A stretch of DNA of 64,000 nt from positions 496,001 to 560,000 of the forward strand of contig MBPM02000031.1 of assembly GCA_001695595.3 (NCBI GenBank), given 5' to 3'. The translations under genes were made by a program, and so were the position numbers. The stretch is from Plasmopara viticola. Lineage: Eukaryota; Oomycota; Peronosporomycetes; Peronosporales; Peronosporaceae. Below are positions 48,574 through 59,699 of this stretch, piece after piece. How positions within the stretch are numbered: position 1 is the first letter of the stretch; the number at the start of each line of letters is the position of its first letter. The notes beneath the pieces were generated by a model. That model made no database searches. It was given only the letters and a program-made list of their open reading frames with translations, and was not told the DNA's origin.

Positions 48574-50091
48574 ATGGGCCTCGAGGACCTTAGCGTATTG
48601 GCAAATTTAGCGGCCGAGCGTATCGTCAACGTGAAAGGCGTTTCTTTGACCGCTTCACCGACTGCTACCGAGTCTCCGATCGAGACTGAGGCCGCTGCAA
48701 TGCGCCGCCGCACATCTGTACCTAGCACGTTCGCATACGGCGGCATTGATCATGCCATCCCGACTACGAACGTGAGTCAGCGTCGGTGGCGAAGCTTCGA
48801 TGCTGCCGTGTCGGATGATTTGGCTGCGTCTTCGGCGCTTGACCAGCTCACGCGTCGCATCCAAGAGGAGTCGCAACATGTGCTTAAGCGCAAAGCACGC
48901 CTGTCTAAGCGCCGTGAGCTCCTTCGCAACGTTAAAGGTTGGCTTAGCTCCAGTCGACGTGATCGAATTGCGCTGTTGCAGATGCAACTGGTGGCTGAAG
49001 TGGCAACTAGCAACCGCTCTTTGGCTGTGCTTGGTGACATGCGCACGTTGCTCGCTCTGGACGAATCTGATAACCTGGCAACTGGAACACAACGCCACCG
49101 ATCCAGCTTTGCCACAAGTCAGACACTTTTGGACGGTATTGAGCAGTCGGATCGTGTGCTGGCTGAGGATTGGCTGAGACAGGTGCTGCAGCTACAAGCT
49201 AGCTACCTGGCGAAGCTTATGAAGCTGCACGGCCAGAAGAACCTGGAGCCGAACGATTTGACGTTGCAGCAGTTGCTAGAACAGGCGGTCACTGGAACTA
49301 CCTCTAAGGACGAGCCTACACCCACTCTCGTACGCTTTGAGAAGTTGCTAAGCCGCCAGAAGTTACTCAAGCCCGAGCTTAAAAAGGCACTAGATAGGCT
49401 TTGCTTGGACACTATGCGCTCTTTTACGCGCGCATCTAGTCAACCCGGACCCAAGACAGTTTTTGATGAAAGAGAAGCACGCGATGTTATGCACTCACTT
49501 GTCGAAGAAATTGTTAGCGCCGTAACAGCTGAGGCCAAGCTAGAGCATATCCATCTGCCTGCTCTGCGTGTGAATGTGGAGCACATGGTGTTTTGCCGTC
49601 TCGCCTGTGCATGCTACCGTGGCACTGACGCTGACTTAGACGAACTCAATGCTTTGTGGCGAGAACAAACAGCCAAGATGCGCGAAATGAGTCTCGAGGA
49701 GATTGGCATTCCAGTGGAAATCCCAGAGGAAGCTAAGCATCAAGAGATGTTCAACGAGTCTATAGCTGCTTTCAACAAAATTCCATACCTGGTGCCCTCA
49801 AGTGTGCTGTCGTCTATGATGCGAGCTGTATGCACGCTGTACCGTGAGGCTAACAAAGGCCTTGGGCTAGACAGCAGCTGCATCTCAGCTGACGTGCTTC
49901 TACCCTTGTTGGTATATGTGCTGAGCCGATGCGAACTGCCACATTTGCACTCGCAAGTGTATTTGATGGAGCAGTACGCCATTGATGAGACTCAGGACGG
50001 ATCTGAAGCTGCCTACTACCTCGCGTGTTTACAGGCTGCCATGTGCTACATAATGGGCAACTATCCTATCGAAGAGGGCGAGAATCAGTGA
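48574..50091 (+). CDS. VPS9-domain protein (putative Rab5-type guanine-nucleotide exchange factor)
   Basis: 505 residues, no intron. The C-terminal third carries a VPS9 domain: a helical lead-in, then S-A-D-V-L-L-P-L-L-V-Y-V-L with the conserved Asp, then ELPHLHSQVYLMEQY and EAAYYLACLQAAM. Such domains load GTP on Rab5-family GTPases at early endosomes. The N-terminus (about 1-75) is Ser/Thr-rich and probably disordered. Residues 80-210 are basic and helical with coiled-coil tendency, which may direct membrane or partner binding. No RIN, rabaptin or RUN-type accessory domain is evident. The ATG at 48574 lies in GCCATGG context. Convergent with the kinase gene ending at 50275. Confidence 0.88.
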   Translation: MGLEDLSVLANLAAERIVNVKGVSLTASPTATESPIETEAAAMRRRTSVPSTFAYGGIDHAIPTTNVSQRRWRSFDAAVSDDLAASSALDQLTRRIQEESQHVLKRKARLSKRRELLRNVKGWLSSSRRDRIALLQMQLVAEVATSNRSLAVLGDMRTLLALDESDNLATGTQRHRSSFATSQTLLDGIEQSDRVLAEDWLRQVLQLQASYLAKLMKLHGQKNLEPNDLTLQQLLEQAVTGTTSKDEPTPTLVRFEKLLSRQKLLKPELKKALDRLCLDTMRSFTRASSQPGPKTVFDEREARDVMHSLVEEIVSAVTAEAKLEHIHLPALRVNVEHMVFCRLACACYRGTDADLDELNALWREQTAKMREMSLEEIGIPVEIPEEAKHQEMFNESIAAFNKIPYLVPSSVLSSMMRAVCTLYREANKGLGLDSSCISADVLLPLLVYVLSRCELPHLHSQVYLMEQYAIDETQDGSEAAYYLACLQAAMCYIMGNYPIEEGENQ

Positions 50092-50134
50092 TGTGACGTG
50101 AATGAACCATTTGTGAGTATTAGTCGTGAACCAA

Positions 50135-50161
50135 ACAACGGGACTTTAGCCCCGCTGTTAG
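50135..50161. repeat. Small hairpin resembling an LTR tip, between convergent genes
   Basis: AACAACGGG...CCCCGCTGTT forms an imperfect stem in the 3' region between the VPS9 and kinase genes. It looks like the palindromic tip TGTAACGGGCC...GGCCCGTTACA of the solo LTRs at 12958 and 14524, so it may be a relic. A 3'-end processing role is possible but unsupported. Confidence 0.4.
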
Positions 50162-50274
50162 AGAATATTTAACCTATATGTAACAATACTAAAAGTTTGT
50201 TTATCCGACATTACGAGCGTGGATGCTTTTTACCGACGTCCACCTGTTGCGATACTATGCAAATTGTCGTGATT

Positions 50275-51386
50275 TTACTGCAACGAATCAATCCAATGCC
50301 GCACATTAGCAACGGCGCTATCGAGATCTGCAACGTCAAGAATTTCCAGACACAACACTGTTAACCAAATAGATCAACAGACATTGTAAACAAAGTGAAC
50401 TTTGCAACTTACTGATGGCTCCGCATCGCTGCAACCAAGGCGATTCAAGCAGTGTGTCGGCGGATGCCCGATCGAGCGGGTTCTTCAAAAGACACTGCTG
50501 CAAAAAGTCGCAAAAGTCTTGAGAAAAATATTGCGGCGAGAGAGCTGGCGGCGGAGCTTCCAACACACTTTGAAGCATATCGATGCAAGTTTTGTGCTTG
50601 GGATACGGGTACACGCCCGTAGCAGTCTCCATTAACACGAGGCCGAGACTCCAAATGTCCGAGCTGTAGCTATACTGCGTATGCTGAATCCGTTCGGGTG
50701 ACATGTAGCGAAAAGTGCCAACAAAAGTGCCACACATGGCTGCATCATGCACGTGTAGACAAGCATTAATTAATCATATAATAGTATAATTTAGATCAAG
50801 ACGTACCTATAGAGTTGCCGAGTTCTGAGGCAATGCCAAAATCAGAGAGTTTGACTTGGCCAAGGCTGTTCAGTAAGATATTCGGCGGCTTAATGTCGCG
50901 GTGAACGCGCTTGTTGGTCTTTAGATACGACAGCGCATGGAGAATCTGGAATGCCACACTAGCCAGGACGTGCTCCGGGACGGTACCGAGCTGGTGAATG
51001 ACATTCTCTAGTGAACCGCCGTCCATGTACTCAAGAGCGAGCACCACGGCTCCGTCCCGTAAAAAGGCGCCGAAAAAAGTCACAAGACATGGACATTTCG
51101 CGTCAAAGAGCGCATTAATCTCGCGTATAATTTGCTCGCGTTTCGTCTTGTCGTACATGTTAATTATTTTAAGCGCCAACGGCGTGTTCGTCGGTCGGTG
51201 ACGTGAGATTAAAACACATCCACTGGCTCCGCGACCGATCACCTGACCGCCCCATTCTAATTCTTCGGGTACAACGCTAAAAGCACGCCCTGTACCCTTT
51301 CGCACAACACCTGTGGACGTGATCGCGTATTTACCCTTGACGTAAGCGCCGGCACTGGCAATGAAAGAATTTTCGAGGTTGTTCAT
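50275..51386 (-). CDS. MAP kinase kinase-like (STE7-type) protein kinase, three exons
   Basis: Exons 51386-50807, 50739-50413 and 50357-50275 join over introns of 67 bp (GTACGT...TGCAG) and 55 bp (GTAAGT...AACAG). Phases match exactly, giving 329 aa. Kinase landmarks: glycine loop GRGASG (51-56), Lys73 in ALKII, HRDIKPPNILLN (from 162), DFG (182-184), and VGTFRYMSPER. The HRDIKP.NILLN form and SPER point to the MAPKK group. The activation segment has Ser192 and Thr198 with five residues between, the plant-type S/T-x5-S/T spacing rather than the animal x3. The last exon adds a 28-codon tail ending ...RHWIDSLQ after the kinase fold. N-terminal 40 residues are short with no clear docking motif. 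Likely activates a MAPK in a signalling cascade. Confidence 0.88.
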
Positions 51387-51867
51387 AGTCCTAATACAAG
51401 ACTAAGAGTGCAAACGGTGAAAGCGATCGAGATTTGGTTGCGCCTTTTCCAGATCAATATGCTTCGAAGATCGTCTTAATATGCTCACACGTAAAGTGGT
51501 AAGCTGGGACTTACTGGTCTTTTCAACGTTGTTAGACGTTACGTCATCAAGCTGAAGTTACAAGAAGATCCTATAGCAATGTGTATAAATACCGCAAAGA
51601 CTACCAGCGAAGGCCGTTAAGTGTGCACGCGTGAGGGCGGACCACGTCTGTGTTTTACTGCTTTCCATAAACATTTGTCTATTTAACGGTCTATTCTTAA
51701 AATTACAACTCATATATTGTAGTATATATGGCTGTTTTGCAGCCCAACCTAGGCTCTTATGCGATAACTTTAGAATTCCCTAGTGTCATGTACGATGCCT
51801 AGCTCGCATCGATTTCCAAGTACCATAATCGATTCGAGCCTCTAGCAGCAAAATCATTAACATTAAC
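51387..51867. other. Divergent intergenic region, kinase / six-Cys gene
   Basis: 480 bp between start codons of two divergent genes. AT-rich around 51690-51730. No gene and no confident initiator motif seen. Confidence 0.5.
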
Positions 51868-52236
51868 ATGCGCGCGCCCCAGATTGCCGGATTAGTGCTG
51901 CTTTGGGTCTCGACCGGAATGCAAACTGCGATAGCTGCATCGTGCTCAGACCAGGTTTCTTCTGGTGACAAGGGTGTCGGAATTTTAGCAGAAAATGCTC
52001 CGACGTGCCCCACAAGCGGTGGTTTAGGCTGCTTTGGTGGAGGAGTCGCCTGTCGCTTTTGCATGGCATTTAGCACGCCACAGAGCTCGCACTTGGCTTC
52101 GTGCAAGACGACAGCATCGAATCCATCGATAGCACCAGCAGCGACACCATCGGTGACTCCTTCAACGGCTCCAACAGTGACCCCGTCGTCAACTACTAGC
52201 AATGACGACTGCACTGAGGCCCTCACGGTCGCGTAA
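51868..52236 (+). CDS. Small secreted six-cysteine protein
   Basis: 122 residues: a signal peptide (hydrophobic 7-23, likely cleavage near A-I-A-A-S), one six-Cys domain (Cys26, 47, 55, 62, 65, 79), then a Thr/Ser/Pro/Ala-rich tail that is probably O-glycosylated. The domain has C-x(20)-C-x7-C-x6-C-x2-C-x13-C, with V-S-S-G-D-K-G-V-G-I near the first Cys and G-L-G-C-F before the CRFC. The same domain occurs three times in the protein at 53504. No named family is recognised. In a plant-pathogenic oomycete such a protein could be an apoplastic effector or cell-wall protein, but nothing in the sequence proves this. The ATG at 51868 gives a good signal peptide. Confidence 0.8.
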   Translation: MRAPQIAGLVLLWVSTGMQTAIAASCSDQVSSGDKGVGILAENAPTCPTSGGLGCFGGGVACRFCMAFSTPQSSHLASCKTTASNPSIAPAATPSVTPSTAPTVTPSSTTSNDDCTEALTVA

Positions 52237-52331
52237 TGCGATTCTTTACGACAATTTCGGATGCTTTAAAAATTTAATAGTATGATAAGAATACGATATA
52301 AAGTATTTTCTAATACAAACATAAACCTTAA

Positions 52332-53213
52332 ATGCAAATTTATGTGTCGGTGCCTCAAGTTGCTTGCGTTAGACGGGCCTTGCGTGCGTATTTTAAGAGT
52401 AACTTGTCCGTACTGGACGCTGAAGATCCCGTCCAATTTCGCATGCAGATGCTCCTAAACGAAGACGACGGGAGCGATTGCATTGAAACGACTGACGAGC
52501 AAGTGGCAAAAAGTGTAACAGTTAAGGATATTCTCGTGGGGGTATCAGATGCATCGTACGTGGCTCAACTGGCATTAATTCTATATTCGTGGCACTTGAC
52601 TGGAACAAACCCTCTTCTGTCGTCGCTAACTGCAACACCTGAAACTTTACTTAAAGGCGTAACTGCCGAGTTCACAAGCCGACAGAGAGCTCTTGACGTT
52701 TCTCTAGACGTGATCCACGCATTTTTTGCTGCAGTCGAGAATATTTTAAATGAGGAGATTTTAATAGCCACAATTAAACTTGTAGATACTATTGGCGGCT
52801 CGCGGGGAATCTTGACCTTATTGGGTTTTCAACAAACTGTGGGAAGTCGCAACGTGGCTCCGCTCACGCTCCGTCAATGTCTATCAGCATTTGCGCAGTG
52901 CCACAGTCTTAATGAACAACTCACGGTCGGAGCACGAGCATTTACCAAGCATTGCGCCAGATGCTCAAGTGGCTGGTGGGGTGAATTTAGAGGAAATGAT
53001 GCAGCAAAAAATGTGCAAGCTGAGGCCAAAGTGCGTGACCTTTTAGCAACTGCAACGTGGAAAAACATCCACAGTCTCCCGCACGGTCATGCGACAATGG
53101 AAATACGTAATTTGTTGGGATACGGGGCTCGATGGGACGTAGAAACTCAAACCTTTCGAGGGTTCCTTGAGCCACCGATGCTTAATGGTCATGAGATCAA
53201 GTGGCGACACTAG
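52332..53213 (+). CDS. Hypothetical protein, 293 aa
   Basis: A clean 293-codon frame with no signal peptide or clear membrane span, lying between two six-Cys paralogs on the same strand. It is mostly helical, with an acidic patch near 47-60 and a Cys/Trp-containing stretch (CARCSSGWWGEFRG). The C-terminal part has LLGYGARWD and a conserved-looking LEPPMLNGHEIKW end. I do not recognise the family. Frame length, codon use and spacing support a real gene, probably oomycete-specific. Function not assigned. Confidence 0.75.
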   Translation: MQIYVSVPQVACVRRALRAYFKSNLSVLDAEDPVQFRMQMLLNEDDGSDCIETTDEQVAKSVTVKDILVGVSDASYVAQLALILYSWHLTGTNPLLSSLTATPETLLKGVTAEFTSRQRALDVSLDVIHAFFAAVENILNEEILIATIKLVDTIGGSRGILTLLGFQQTVGSRNVAPLTLRQCLSAFAQCHSLNEQLTVGARAFTKHCARCSSGWWGEFRGNDAAKNVQAEAKVRDLLATATWKNIHSLPHGHATMEIRNLLGYGARWDVETQTFRGFLEPPMLNGHEIKWRH

Positions 53214-53267
53214 GTAACAAATAAGGAAACAGTCGCGTCGGGACGTTGCAGATTCGATCGTGAGACG

Positions 53268-53369
53268 ATGTCGGTCGTTTCAGAAGTAACCATTGAAGAG
53301 GCAATGATCGAGGCGGAGGGGACGTACTACTTGACGCGACACCAAGCGGTTGACGGGCTACCCGTTTGA
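53268..53369 (+). CDS. Possible 33-codon small ORF
   Basis: ATG 53268 to TGA 53369 encodes a 33-residue acidic peptide (MSVVSEVTIEEAMIEAEG...). It sits in the 290-bp gap between the 293-aa gene and the second six-Cys gene. Composition looks coding, so it may be a short peptide, an upstream ORF of the 53504 gene or a gene remnant. Weakly supported. Confidence 0.25.
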   Translation: MSVVSEVTIEEAMIEAEGTYYLTRHQAVDGLPV

Positions 53370-53503
53370 AACACATAGATTTTGGTCGGTTACATGATCA
53401 TTATACCTGCCTCGTCAGCAACTCATTCACCAATTGGTTTATTGCTCCCTACTCGGACGATCTATTATCAAAAGCGTCAGTCAAATAGCAACGGAGACTC
53501 TGG

Positions 53504-54706
53504 ATGCAATCTTTTCAGTTTAGAAGCGTGCTCGTGGTGGCATTCGTTGCATCAACTGCACGGGCCGGCATCGAAGCAACTTCTTCGTGCGCTGACAGAG
53601 TATCGACCGGGGACCAGAGCGTTGGGATTAGCGCAGTTGCAGATGCATCGTGCGTGTCTGGTGGTTTAGGCTGCTTTCCTTACGGAGATCAGTGTCGATT
53701 TTGTCGGGAGTCGGATTCTAGTCAAGCAATGCATCTGGAAATGTGCCCAGAAAGTGATTCCTCAATGTCTGCAGCCACTGATTCATCAGATGAATTAGAG
53801 ACTCCAACAAATTCAGAGCAATCGGCTGCTTGTCAAACTGAGTCTGCGACAAAAAGCCCAACAAGTCCAGAAGAGGCGGCAGTTGATTGTCTGTCGCTCG
53901 TGTCGGTTGGTGACCAAGCAGTCGGCATTTCTGCAGTAGCAGCGACCAATCCAACGTGTTCAGCTACCGGCTTGGGCTGTTTTCAGAGTGGGCAATGTCG
54001 ATACTGTCGGACGAGAGCCACTACACAGAGCGCGTCTTTTTTGACATGCTCAGGATTAGGAGGAACTTCGACTCCGACGCCAACCAGTTCGCCAACTACA
54101 ACCCCGGCTAGTACCCCAACACCTACTGCAGCCTCGACTAGTACAACATGCTCGTCGGTGGTGTTGAGATCTGGACTTACGGGTATCTCGTTCGTCTCAG
54201 AAAGCCGTTGCAACGTCGCTGCACCGACGCTTCTTGGTTGCTCTGCTCGAACTTCATGCCGCCTGTGCCGCAACTCTAAGAACGAAGCCAATCAGTATCT
54301 TATCAGCTGCAGCATACTGAAAACTCAAGGGGTTACTGAAAGTACTGCAACAAATTCATCGTACACTGAATATGGGACTACGGAATCGGAGGCGATCAAC
54401 TCATCAAGTGTCGATCCTTATAGTCACGGGTCTGGAGATCTCACCGTCTCTACTGAATCAATTAATGCCTCACCGGCTTCCATCAGCGCTCCCATTGGTG
54501 CTGTTGCTGCTATTGTGGCGCTTGTTGTGGTGGCCATCATGAGCGTCATGTACATCAAGGGTCGTCGTGATCTTTGCGATGAGCCATCAACGCCCGATAA
54601 TTGTCCCGATTGTGATGTGTTTACACCTAATGGCGGCCATGATTACATGCCTCGTCAAGGGTCGCTAGTGCAGGTCCAAAGCCAGTCGTCGATTGCTACC
54701 CTTTAG
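53504..54706 (+). CDS. Type I membrane protein with three six-cysteine domains
   Basis: 400 residues: signal peptide (1 to about 21), three six-Cys domains (Cys29-81, 129-182, 216-269), Thr/Ser/Pro-rich linkers (about 82-127 and 183-214) and stalk (270-328), one transmembrane span (about 329-350), a basic stop-transfer KGRR, then a 45-residue cytosolic tail. The repeated pattern is C-x(19-22)-C-x(6-9)-C-x(5-6)-C-x2-C-x13-C. In the first two domains V-S-x-G-D-Q-x-V-G-I is nearly identical; the third is more diverged. The domain also occurs singly in the secreted protein at 51868. This layout suits a surface receptor or adhesin. No established family is recognised. The cytosolic tail has four Cys or CPDC-like residues that could be lipid- or metal-linked. 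Convergent with PGK. Confidence 0.85.
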   Translation: MQSFQFRSVLVVAFVASTARAGIEATSSCADRVSTGDQSVGISAVADASCVSGGLGCFPYGDQCRFCRESDSSQAMHLEMCPESDSSMSAATDSSDELETPTNSEQSAACQTESATKSPTSPEEAAVDCLSLVSVGDQAVGISAVAATNPTCSATGLGCFQSGQCRYCRTRATTQSASFLTCSGLGGTSTPTPTSSPTTTPASTPTPTAASTSTTCSSVVLRSGLTGISFVSESRCNVAAPTLLGCSARTSCRLCRNSKNEANQYLISCSILKTQGVTESTATNSSYTEYGTTESEAINSSSVDPYSHGSGDLTVSTESINASPASISAPIGAVAAIVALVVVAIMSVMYIKGRRDLCDEPSTPDNCPDCDVFTPNGGHDYMPRQGSLVQVQSQSSIATL

Positions 54707-54947
54707 AGTCCGTAGTAGCGTGCTCGAATAATCTACCATCCCTCATTTTGCTTAATTACTCGTTCAGAGTACTACTAACACGTAAAGAATATTTGCCTTC
54801 CAATTCAAATCTAGGCTTTGTGTTTAGCACGACAAATCTGCATCGATAGAATACTGGTCAGAACTTGCTCATTGAAAACTTGAAGTAGCAGGAAAAGGCT
54901 AGTTGCTCAAAGTGGTAAATGAATAAAGTCGCTTTTAACAAATAACA

Positions 54948-56231
54948 CTAAGCATCAGTCAAAGCAGCAACACCCGGGAGAACTTTGCCCTCCAGCAGTT
55001 CTAAGCTGGCTCCACCTCCCGTGGAAATGTGGCTCATCTTGGCACTAAGGCCCGCTTGCTCTACGGCAGCTACCGAGTCGCCGCCACCCACAACCGTTGT
55101 AATGCCACATTCGGTGCTTTCGACGAGAGCTTTTGCCACACCAAACGTGCCTTTGGCAAACTCAGGAAGCTCAAAGACGCCCATGGGACCGTTCCATACG
55201 ACAGTTTTACACTGCTTAATCTCCTTCGCGAACATGGCGAGCGATTCTGAACCAATATCTAGTCCCAACCAGTCAGCGGGGATCGCATTAGCGTGTACAA
55301 CCTTCGTCCGGGCATCAGCGTCGAACTTTTCGGCGACTACAACATCAGTAGGAAGCACAATGTGCACACCACGCCGATTTGCCTCGTCCAAAATTTCCTT
55401 GGCGAGCTCGACCTTGTCCTCTTCAATAATGGACTTGCCAACGTCAAGACCCTGAGCCTTGTAAAATGTAAACATCATACCACCGCCGATCAGGATCTTG
55501 TCACATTTCTGCAACAATGACTTGAGCACAGGAATCTTAGTGGATACCTTCGCACCACCAATGATAGCACCAAGCGGACGAACAGGAGCGTCAACAGCAC
55601 CAGATAGGTACTGGAGCTCTTTCTCCATAAGTAAACCGGCCACATTGGTATCAATGTACTTCGTGACACCTTCTGTCGAAGCATGAGCGCGGTGGGCCGT
55701 GCCAAAAGCGTCGTTTACGTAGATGTCGGCATCATGGGCTAATTGACGAGCGAACTCATGATCGTTCTCGGTCTCTTGCTTATAAAAGCGTACATTCTCA
55801 AGGAGGACGATCTCACCGTCCTGCATATCACTAATAGCAGCATCTACGTGAGGACCAATGCAATCGTCCAGCCTCTTGACAGGGCTTCCCAGCAGCTCAC
55901 CAAGGCGCGAAGCCACAGGTGTGAGGCGCAGCTCGTCCTTAAATTCACCGCCAGGTCGGCCCAGGTGCGAGCATAGCACGACACGTGCCCCCGCACCTTG
56001 CAGTAGCTTAAGCGTGGGCAACGCAGCACGAATCCGCGTGTCATCTGCAATGGTGGCGGGCTTCATGTTCTTCATAAATGGCACGTTCAGGTCAGCGCGC
56101 ACTAACACACGCATGCTCTTTACACTTTGATGCTGCAAAAGCTTCTCCAAGCTTAGCTTGGTTGAGCTCATGGCTCGCAATGTGTGGCAGGACGGCCGCG
56201 TCAGCGAGCATGCTCGCGAAAAACGCAGCAT
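54948..56231 (-). CDS. PGK: Phosphoglycerate kinase with mitochondrial-type leader
   Basis: Catalyses reversible phosphate transfer between 1,3-bisphosphoglycerate and ADP, giving 3-phosphoglycerate and ATP. The 427-residue frame has PGK signatures RADLNVPF (45-52), SHLGRP (88-93), the VVGGGDS nucleotide loop and the [14 protein letters not shown]-terminal motif. Residues 1-20 ([20 protein letters not shown]) are Arg/Ser/Leu-rich with no acid, a mitochondrial-type leader. A second Met at 21 (MSSTKLS) would start a leaderless form. Lower glycolysis in mitochondria is known in stramenopiles, so mitochondrial location is likely, with a cytosolic form possible. An initiator-like motif lies 10-30 bp upstream. 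Intronless. Confidence 0.96.
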   Translation of the reverse strand: MLRFSRACSLTRPSCHTLRAMSSTKLSLEKLLQHQSVKSMRVLVRADLNVPFMKNMKPATIADDTRIRAALPTLKLLQGAGARVVLCSHLGRPGGEFKDELRLTPVASRLGELLGSPVKRLDDCIGPHVDAAISDMQDGEIVLLENVRFYKQETENDHEFARQLAHDADIYVNDAFGTAHRAHASTEGVTKYIDTNVAGLLMEKELQYLSGAVDAPVRPLGAIIGGAKVSTKIPVLKSLLQKCDKILIGGGMMFTFYKAQGLDVGKSIIEEDKVELAKEILDEANRRGVHIVLPTDVVVAEKFDADARTKVVHANAIPADWLGLDIGSESLAMFAKEIKQCKTVVWNGPMGVFELPEFAKGTFGVAKALVESTECGITTVVGGGDSVAAVEQAGLSAKMSHISTGGGASLELLEGKVLPGVAALTDA

Positions 56232-56240
56232 CTTAAACGC

Positions 56241-56260
56241 AAACCCGGTTGTAAATGAGA
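56241..56260 (-). promoter_or_regulatory. Oomycete initiator-like core promoter of PGK
   Basis: On the minus strand, TCTCATTTACAACCGGGTTT lies 10-29 bp before the PGK start codon. It resembles the oomycete initiator (GCTCATTYYNCAWTTT) followed by a flanking promoter element, so transcription probably starts here, giving a very short 5' leader. Confidence 0.6.
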
Positions 56261-57680
56261 CACTTGTCCATTCTTACGTGGCAATATAGCAGCGTAAAAC
56301 CTCTTGGAAGAAATACTTACAATACAGTGCGAAACCTAGGTCCGGTATGAAAAAGCTCAAGTGCTCTGCATATTAGTTTTACAACGACGACAAGTAATGA
56401 CCTAATTTGCATTAGTAACACAATAAGAAAACTTGAGCTTACACTCATCAAGCTTCTACAGACAATTTTTCTATTGTGGCGTAAACACGTGCAAGTTGGC
56501 TAAAAGAAATGAATAAGCTCGAATATCTTCGTCCAACTAATTTATTAAAATTTCTCCGCCTGATGAGTGTATCTCAGATGTTTCGTGATGCCCTGAATTT
56601 TTGTACTAATCAGCTTTTGCACTTAGAGACTAACAGACGACAGTGAATTGTGAAATCTGTTCCCCAAAATACAATATCAAGGGTAGCTGGCGTTCTTCCA
56701 ACAATAAGTTTGAATTTTGCAGAATGAGTACCCTATCAGCAGTATGTGGAAATGGATGAATTGGTGGGTATTCGTGACTATTACCAGAGCACGCCGTAGT
56801 CATGAAATAGTGCGATCTACCCATACAATATCATGTAAAGATTAACTTGATGATGGCCAGACCGGCGATCCTTCTTTTAAGAGTACGATTACAGGGCATG
56901 AAACGTTCAGTTACGCAGTCACGCTGAGCTTTCATATTAAAAAATAAACTCAACTATGATGGAATGGTGGCGTCTGGTGCACGACAGAAACCTTGTATCT
57001 GTATGCATAATGAGGTTTTTGAAATAGTATCATCTCACAGAGCTGTACGTCATACAATTGACTTGATCCCAGATATTAAATGCTGCATGGCACGACAATG
57101 GTCTTAACTGCAGGAGCGGTGTGACGTCATTTATGCATTTTTTTGTGCAAGACTCGAGTCTTAAACGTCTAATGAAAGTAAGTCAGCTGATGCCACGCCG
57201 GCAGACTGCGTCTGAAACTCAAATGACAAGTAGCGCATCGTATACTTTACAATAAGATTAACGCGGTCACCATTTTGGTACGGACGTTCATTACTAAATA
57301 GTATGTGCTGCAGAGCAACAACGCGGGATGTGCAATGTACAGTATACTCGGCGCAGGTATTAACGTCTCTTAAGGCGTAAGAGTGACATGCCCCGGTCGC
57401 GTTATGCTCCTTCAGTGATTGATCATGCCTAATTGGCTTTTGAAACGCGCCTGAGACATGTAGTTATCTGAACATGCAATTTTCCAGACCCTACGAAGTG
57501 TTTCCGCAATTATGCTCTCATGACACTTTTGACCACAGTTGTACAAAACAAGTGTGCTGGTCGAATGGAGCTTCAACCGATGAATGTCGGATCCGAGAGA
57601 ATACCGTCTTCCTAGATTTCACAACATCTAAACGAACCCACCTCTTGAATGGGTGGCCAAGTGATATGACACAAATTCGC
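56261..57680. other. Intergenic interval, no gene seen
   Basis: 1.4 kb of AT-rich DNA upstream of PGK and left of the gypsy element. Only short anonymous frames, for example 56630-56824 and 57474-57713, the latter running into the LTR insertion site. Nothing recognised. Confidence 0.5.
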
Positions 57681-57685
57681 ATTAT

Positions 57686-58007
57686 TGTAAAGAACCACAT
57701 TCACATGTTCTAGAACCATACTAGAATGTCAGTAAGTGTAGGTCACAAACATTCTATATGATTTCGTAAACAAACTTAACCCACATTCAAGGAGAGATGA
57801 TACATATATTCATATTAGTTAATAGGAAAGGCGACGTGCTAGGAGGAAAGACTTACAGGAGAAAAATAGTAGGAATAAAGTGGTTAGGTTACATATAAGT
57901 AGGAAATCAGTCTAAGAAATAATCTCACTTTTTTAGTTCGCCACAAATCTACAACTGAACCTACAACCTACAGTCCAACACCGCCTACCAACACCCAGAT
58001 CCTCACA
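57686..58007 (+). repeat. 5' LTR of gypsy element (322 bp)
   Basis: Starts TGTAAAGAACC and ends AGATCCTCACA (TG...CA). Preceded by ATTAT. Confidence 0.88.
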
Positions 58008-58729
58008 AGTGGTAGCACTTGTTGGTCGTGCTTTCGCGTCGTCAAGTTCCTCGTTTGGGTATTATTGTCCCTTGGATATTTGCTGTCCCTTTTCCGCCAT
58101 AATCGTGTGGAAGCGCTGTGGAAATAGGTCGAGTGTGTGGTTTTCAATATCTGCCCATTATTCTGAGAGCCTGCTTTTGCAGATAGAGTCACTCAGTGGG
58201 GTATTGAGGTTGGACCCGACTTGGCTAGTCGAAGCAGTTTATCCATTTCGGAAGATTTAATTCGTGTGCGCACTAGCCGACCCACACTTCCTCACTCATT
58301 AACTTGAGTCAGTAGCTTCTGGGAAAGGAAGTAAGGCCAAATCAGTCGTGCACGTTCTATAAGCAAGAAGCGCCGTGCAAAATCGGAAACTCCCTTGGAT
58401 TGTGAACAACCTTTCGCCTACGACTCTGGTGACAAAGCTTCAATAACGGCGCAAGATCTCCTCCATTCTGTCAAAAAGTCTCGTCGAATCGCTACGCTCC
58501 TTTCCGAAAGTCTCACAAAAGAAAAAGAATTTTTCCCCAATCAAGGCAAGTCTCTTTCCGATCCTCTCCAAGAAGTCGACACTTTATTCCAAGAAGTCGA
58601 ACGGATTTTAGTCAAAAATTTACGCTACAATTTAAGGGATCGAGAGAAATTATGTATTAACAAGAATTAGTAGTATCGATAGGCAAAAATGTTTACGTTT
58701 ACAAGACGGTCAACCTGGTTCATTCATCA

Positions 58730-59490
58730 TGGCCGAACCATCTATGAACTAGATTATGCAACATTTTATGCGAGTTATGAATAAACAACAAGAAATTATC
58801 GAGAAATTAAGTCAGAAACAACTGGAGAGTAGAGTTAAAGTTGAGGGATTGAAGCTGCCAACTTATAGCGGGAGAAGTGATGAGTCTGCTCGCCTCTATT
58901 GGGCAAACTTGGAAAATTATTTTTTGGCGCAAGGAACAAAATAAGAAGAGGAGTCTTTAGCAGAACAAACTATCGCAGTACTTGGAACAACTTTGCGTGG
59001 AGCAGCAGCTCAATGGTTTGTGCTTCATCAGCATGAATTTAATACGGTAGACGATTTTTTCGTTGCTTTGGATAAAGAGTTTGTACCGGCGGATTTTCAA
59101 TATCCTTTACGTGACGAATTGCATCGATTGAGACAAGAGAGTTGGAAAGATTTACCTGATTACGTTGCGAAATTTCGACAACTTATTTCGCAAATATCCA
59201 ACATGACGGAGATTGACCAAATAATATATTTTCAAAGAATATTACGGCAAAGAACTAGAGAAGAAGTTCAGTATCGACGTTGCGAAACTTTATCAGTGGC
59301 GATCACAGTCGCTCTCGATTTCGAACGCACTCATTCAAATATTTCAAGTGGCTATGCAAGTCAAGCACCACGTATTCCGCGTCCTGTCCACTACCAGTGA
59401 CACAGCCGTCTAATGGACCTGAGCCTATGGAAATTGACCAAGCTCGTCCTATAAAGGTCGTCCCGATATCAGAATCGTTGTCAAAATAAT
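58730..59490 (+). pseudogene. Gypsy gag, broken
   Basis: The gag region starts with a Met/Gln-rich run (about 58755) and reads LKLPTYSGRSDESARLYWANL, a typical retrotransposon gag entry. A TAA at 58942 and a TGA at 59398 interrupt it. It contains the conserved capsid core (GAAAQWFVLHQHEFNTVDDF). The CCHC zinc knuckle follows in another frame at about 59510-59555 (C-x2-C-x4-H-x4-C). Non-functional. Confidence 0.8.
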
Positions 59491-59699
59491 TGTCGTCCAA
59501 ATAAGCCCAAGTGTACATTTTGCAAGAAACTTGGCCATACTATTCAACAATGTTATGAGCGCAAGAACAGACAACAAGGCAACTACAATTAAGATAATCG
59601 AAATTATAATCGCGCAAATACCAACTACTTCGATAATGAATCGGTTCAAGAAGAAACGATTGCTACAACGTCTCATGAAGCTATCACAACACTCAGTGA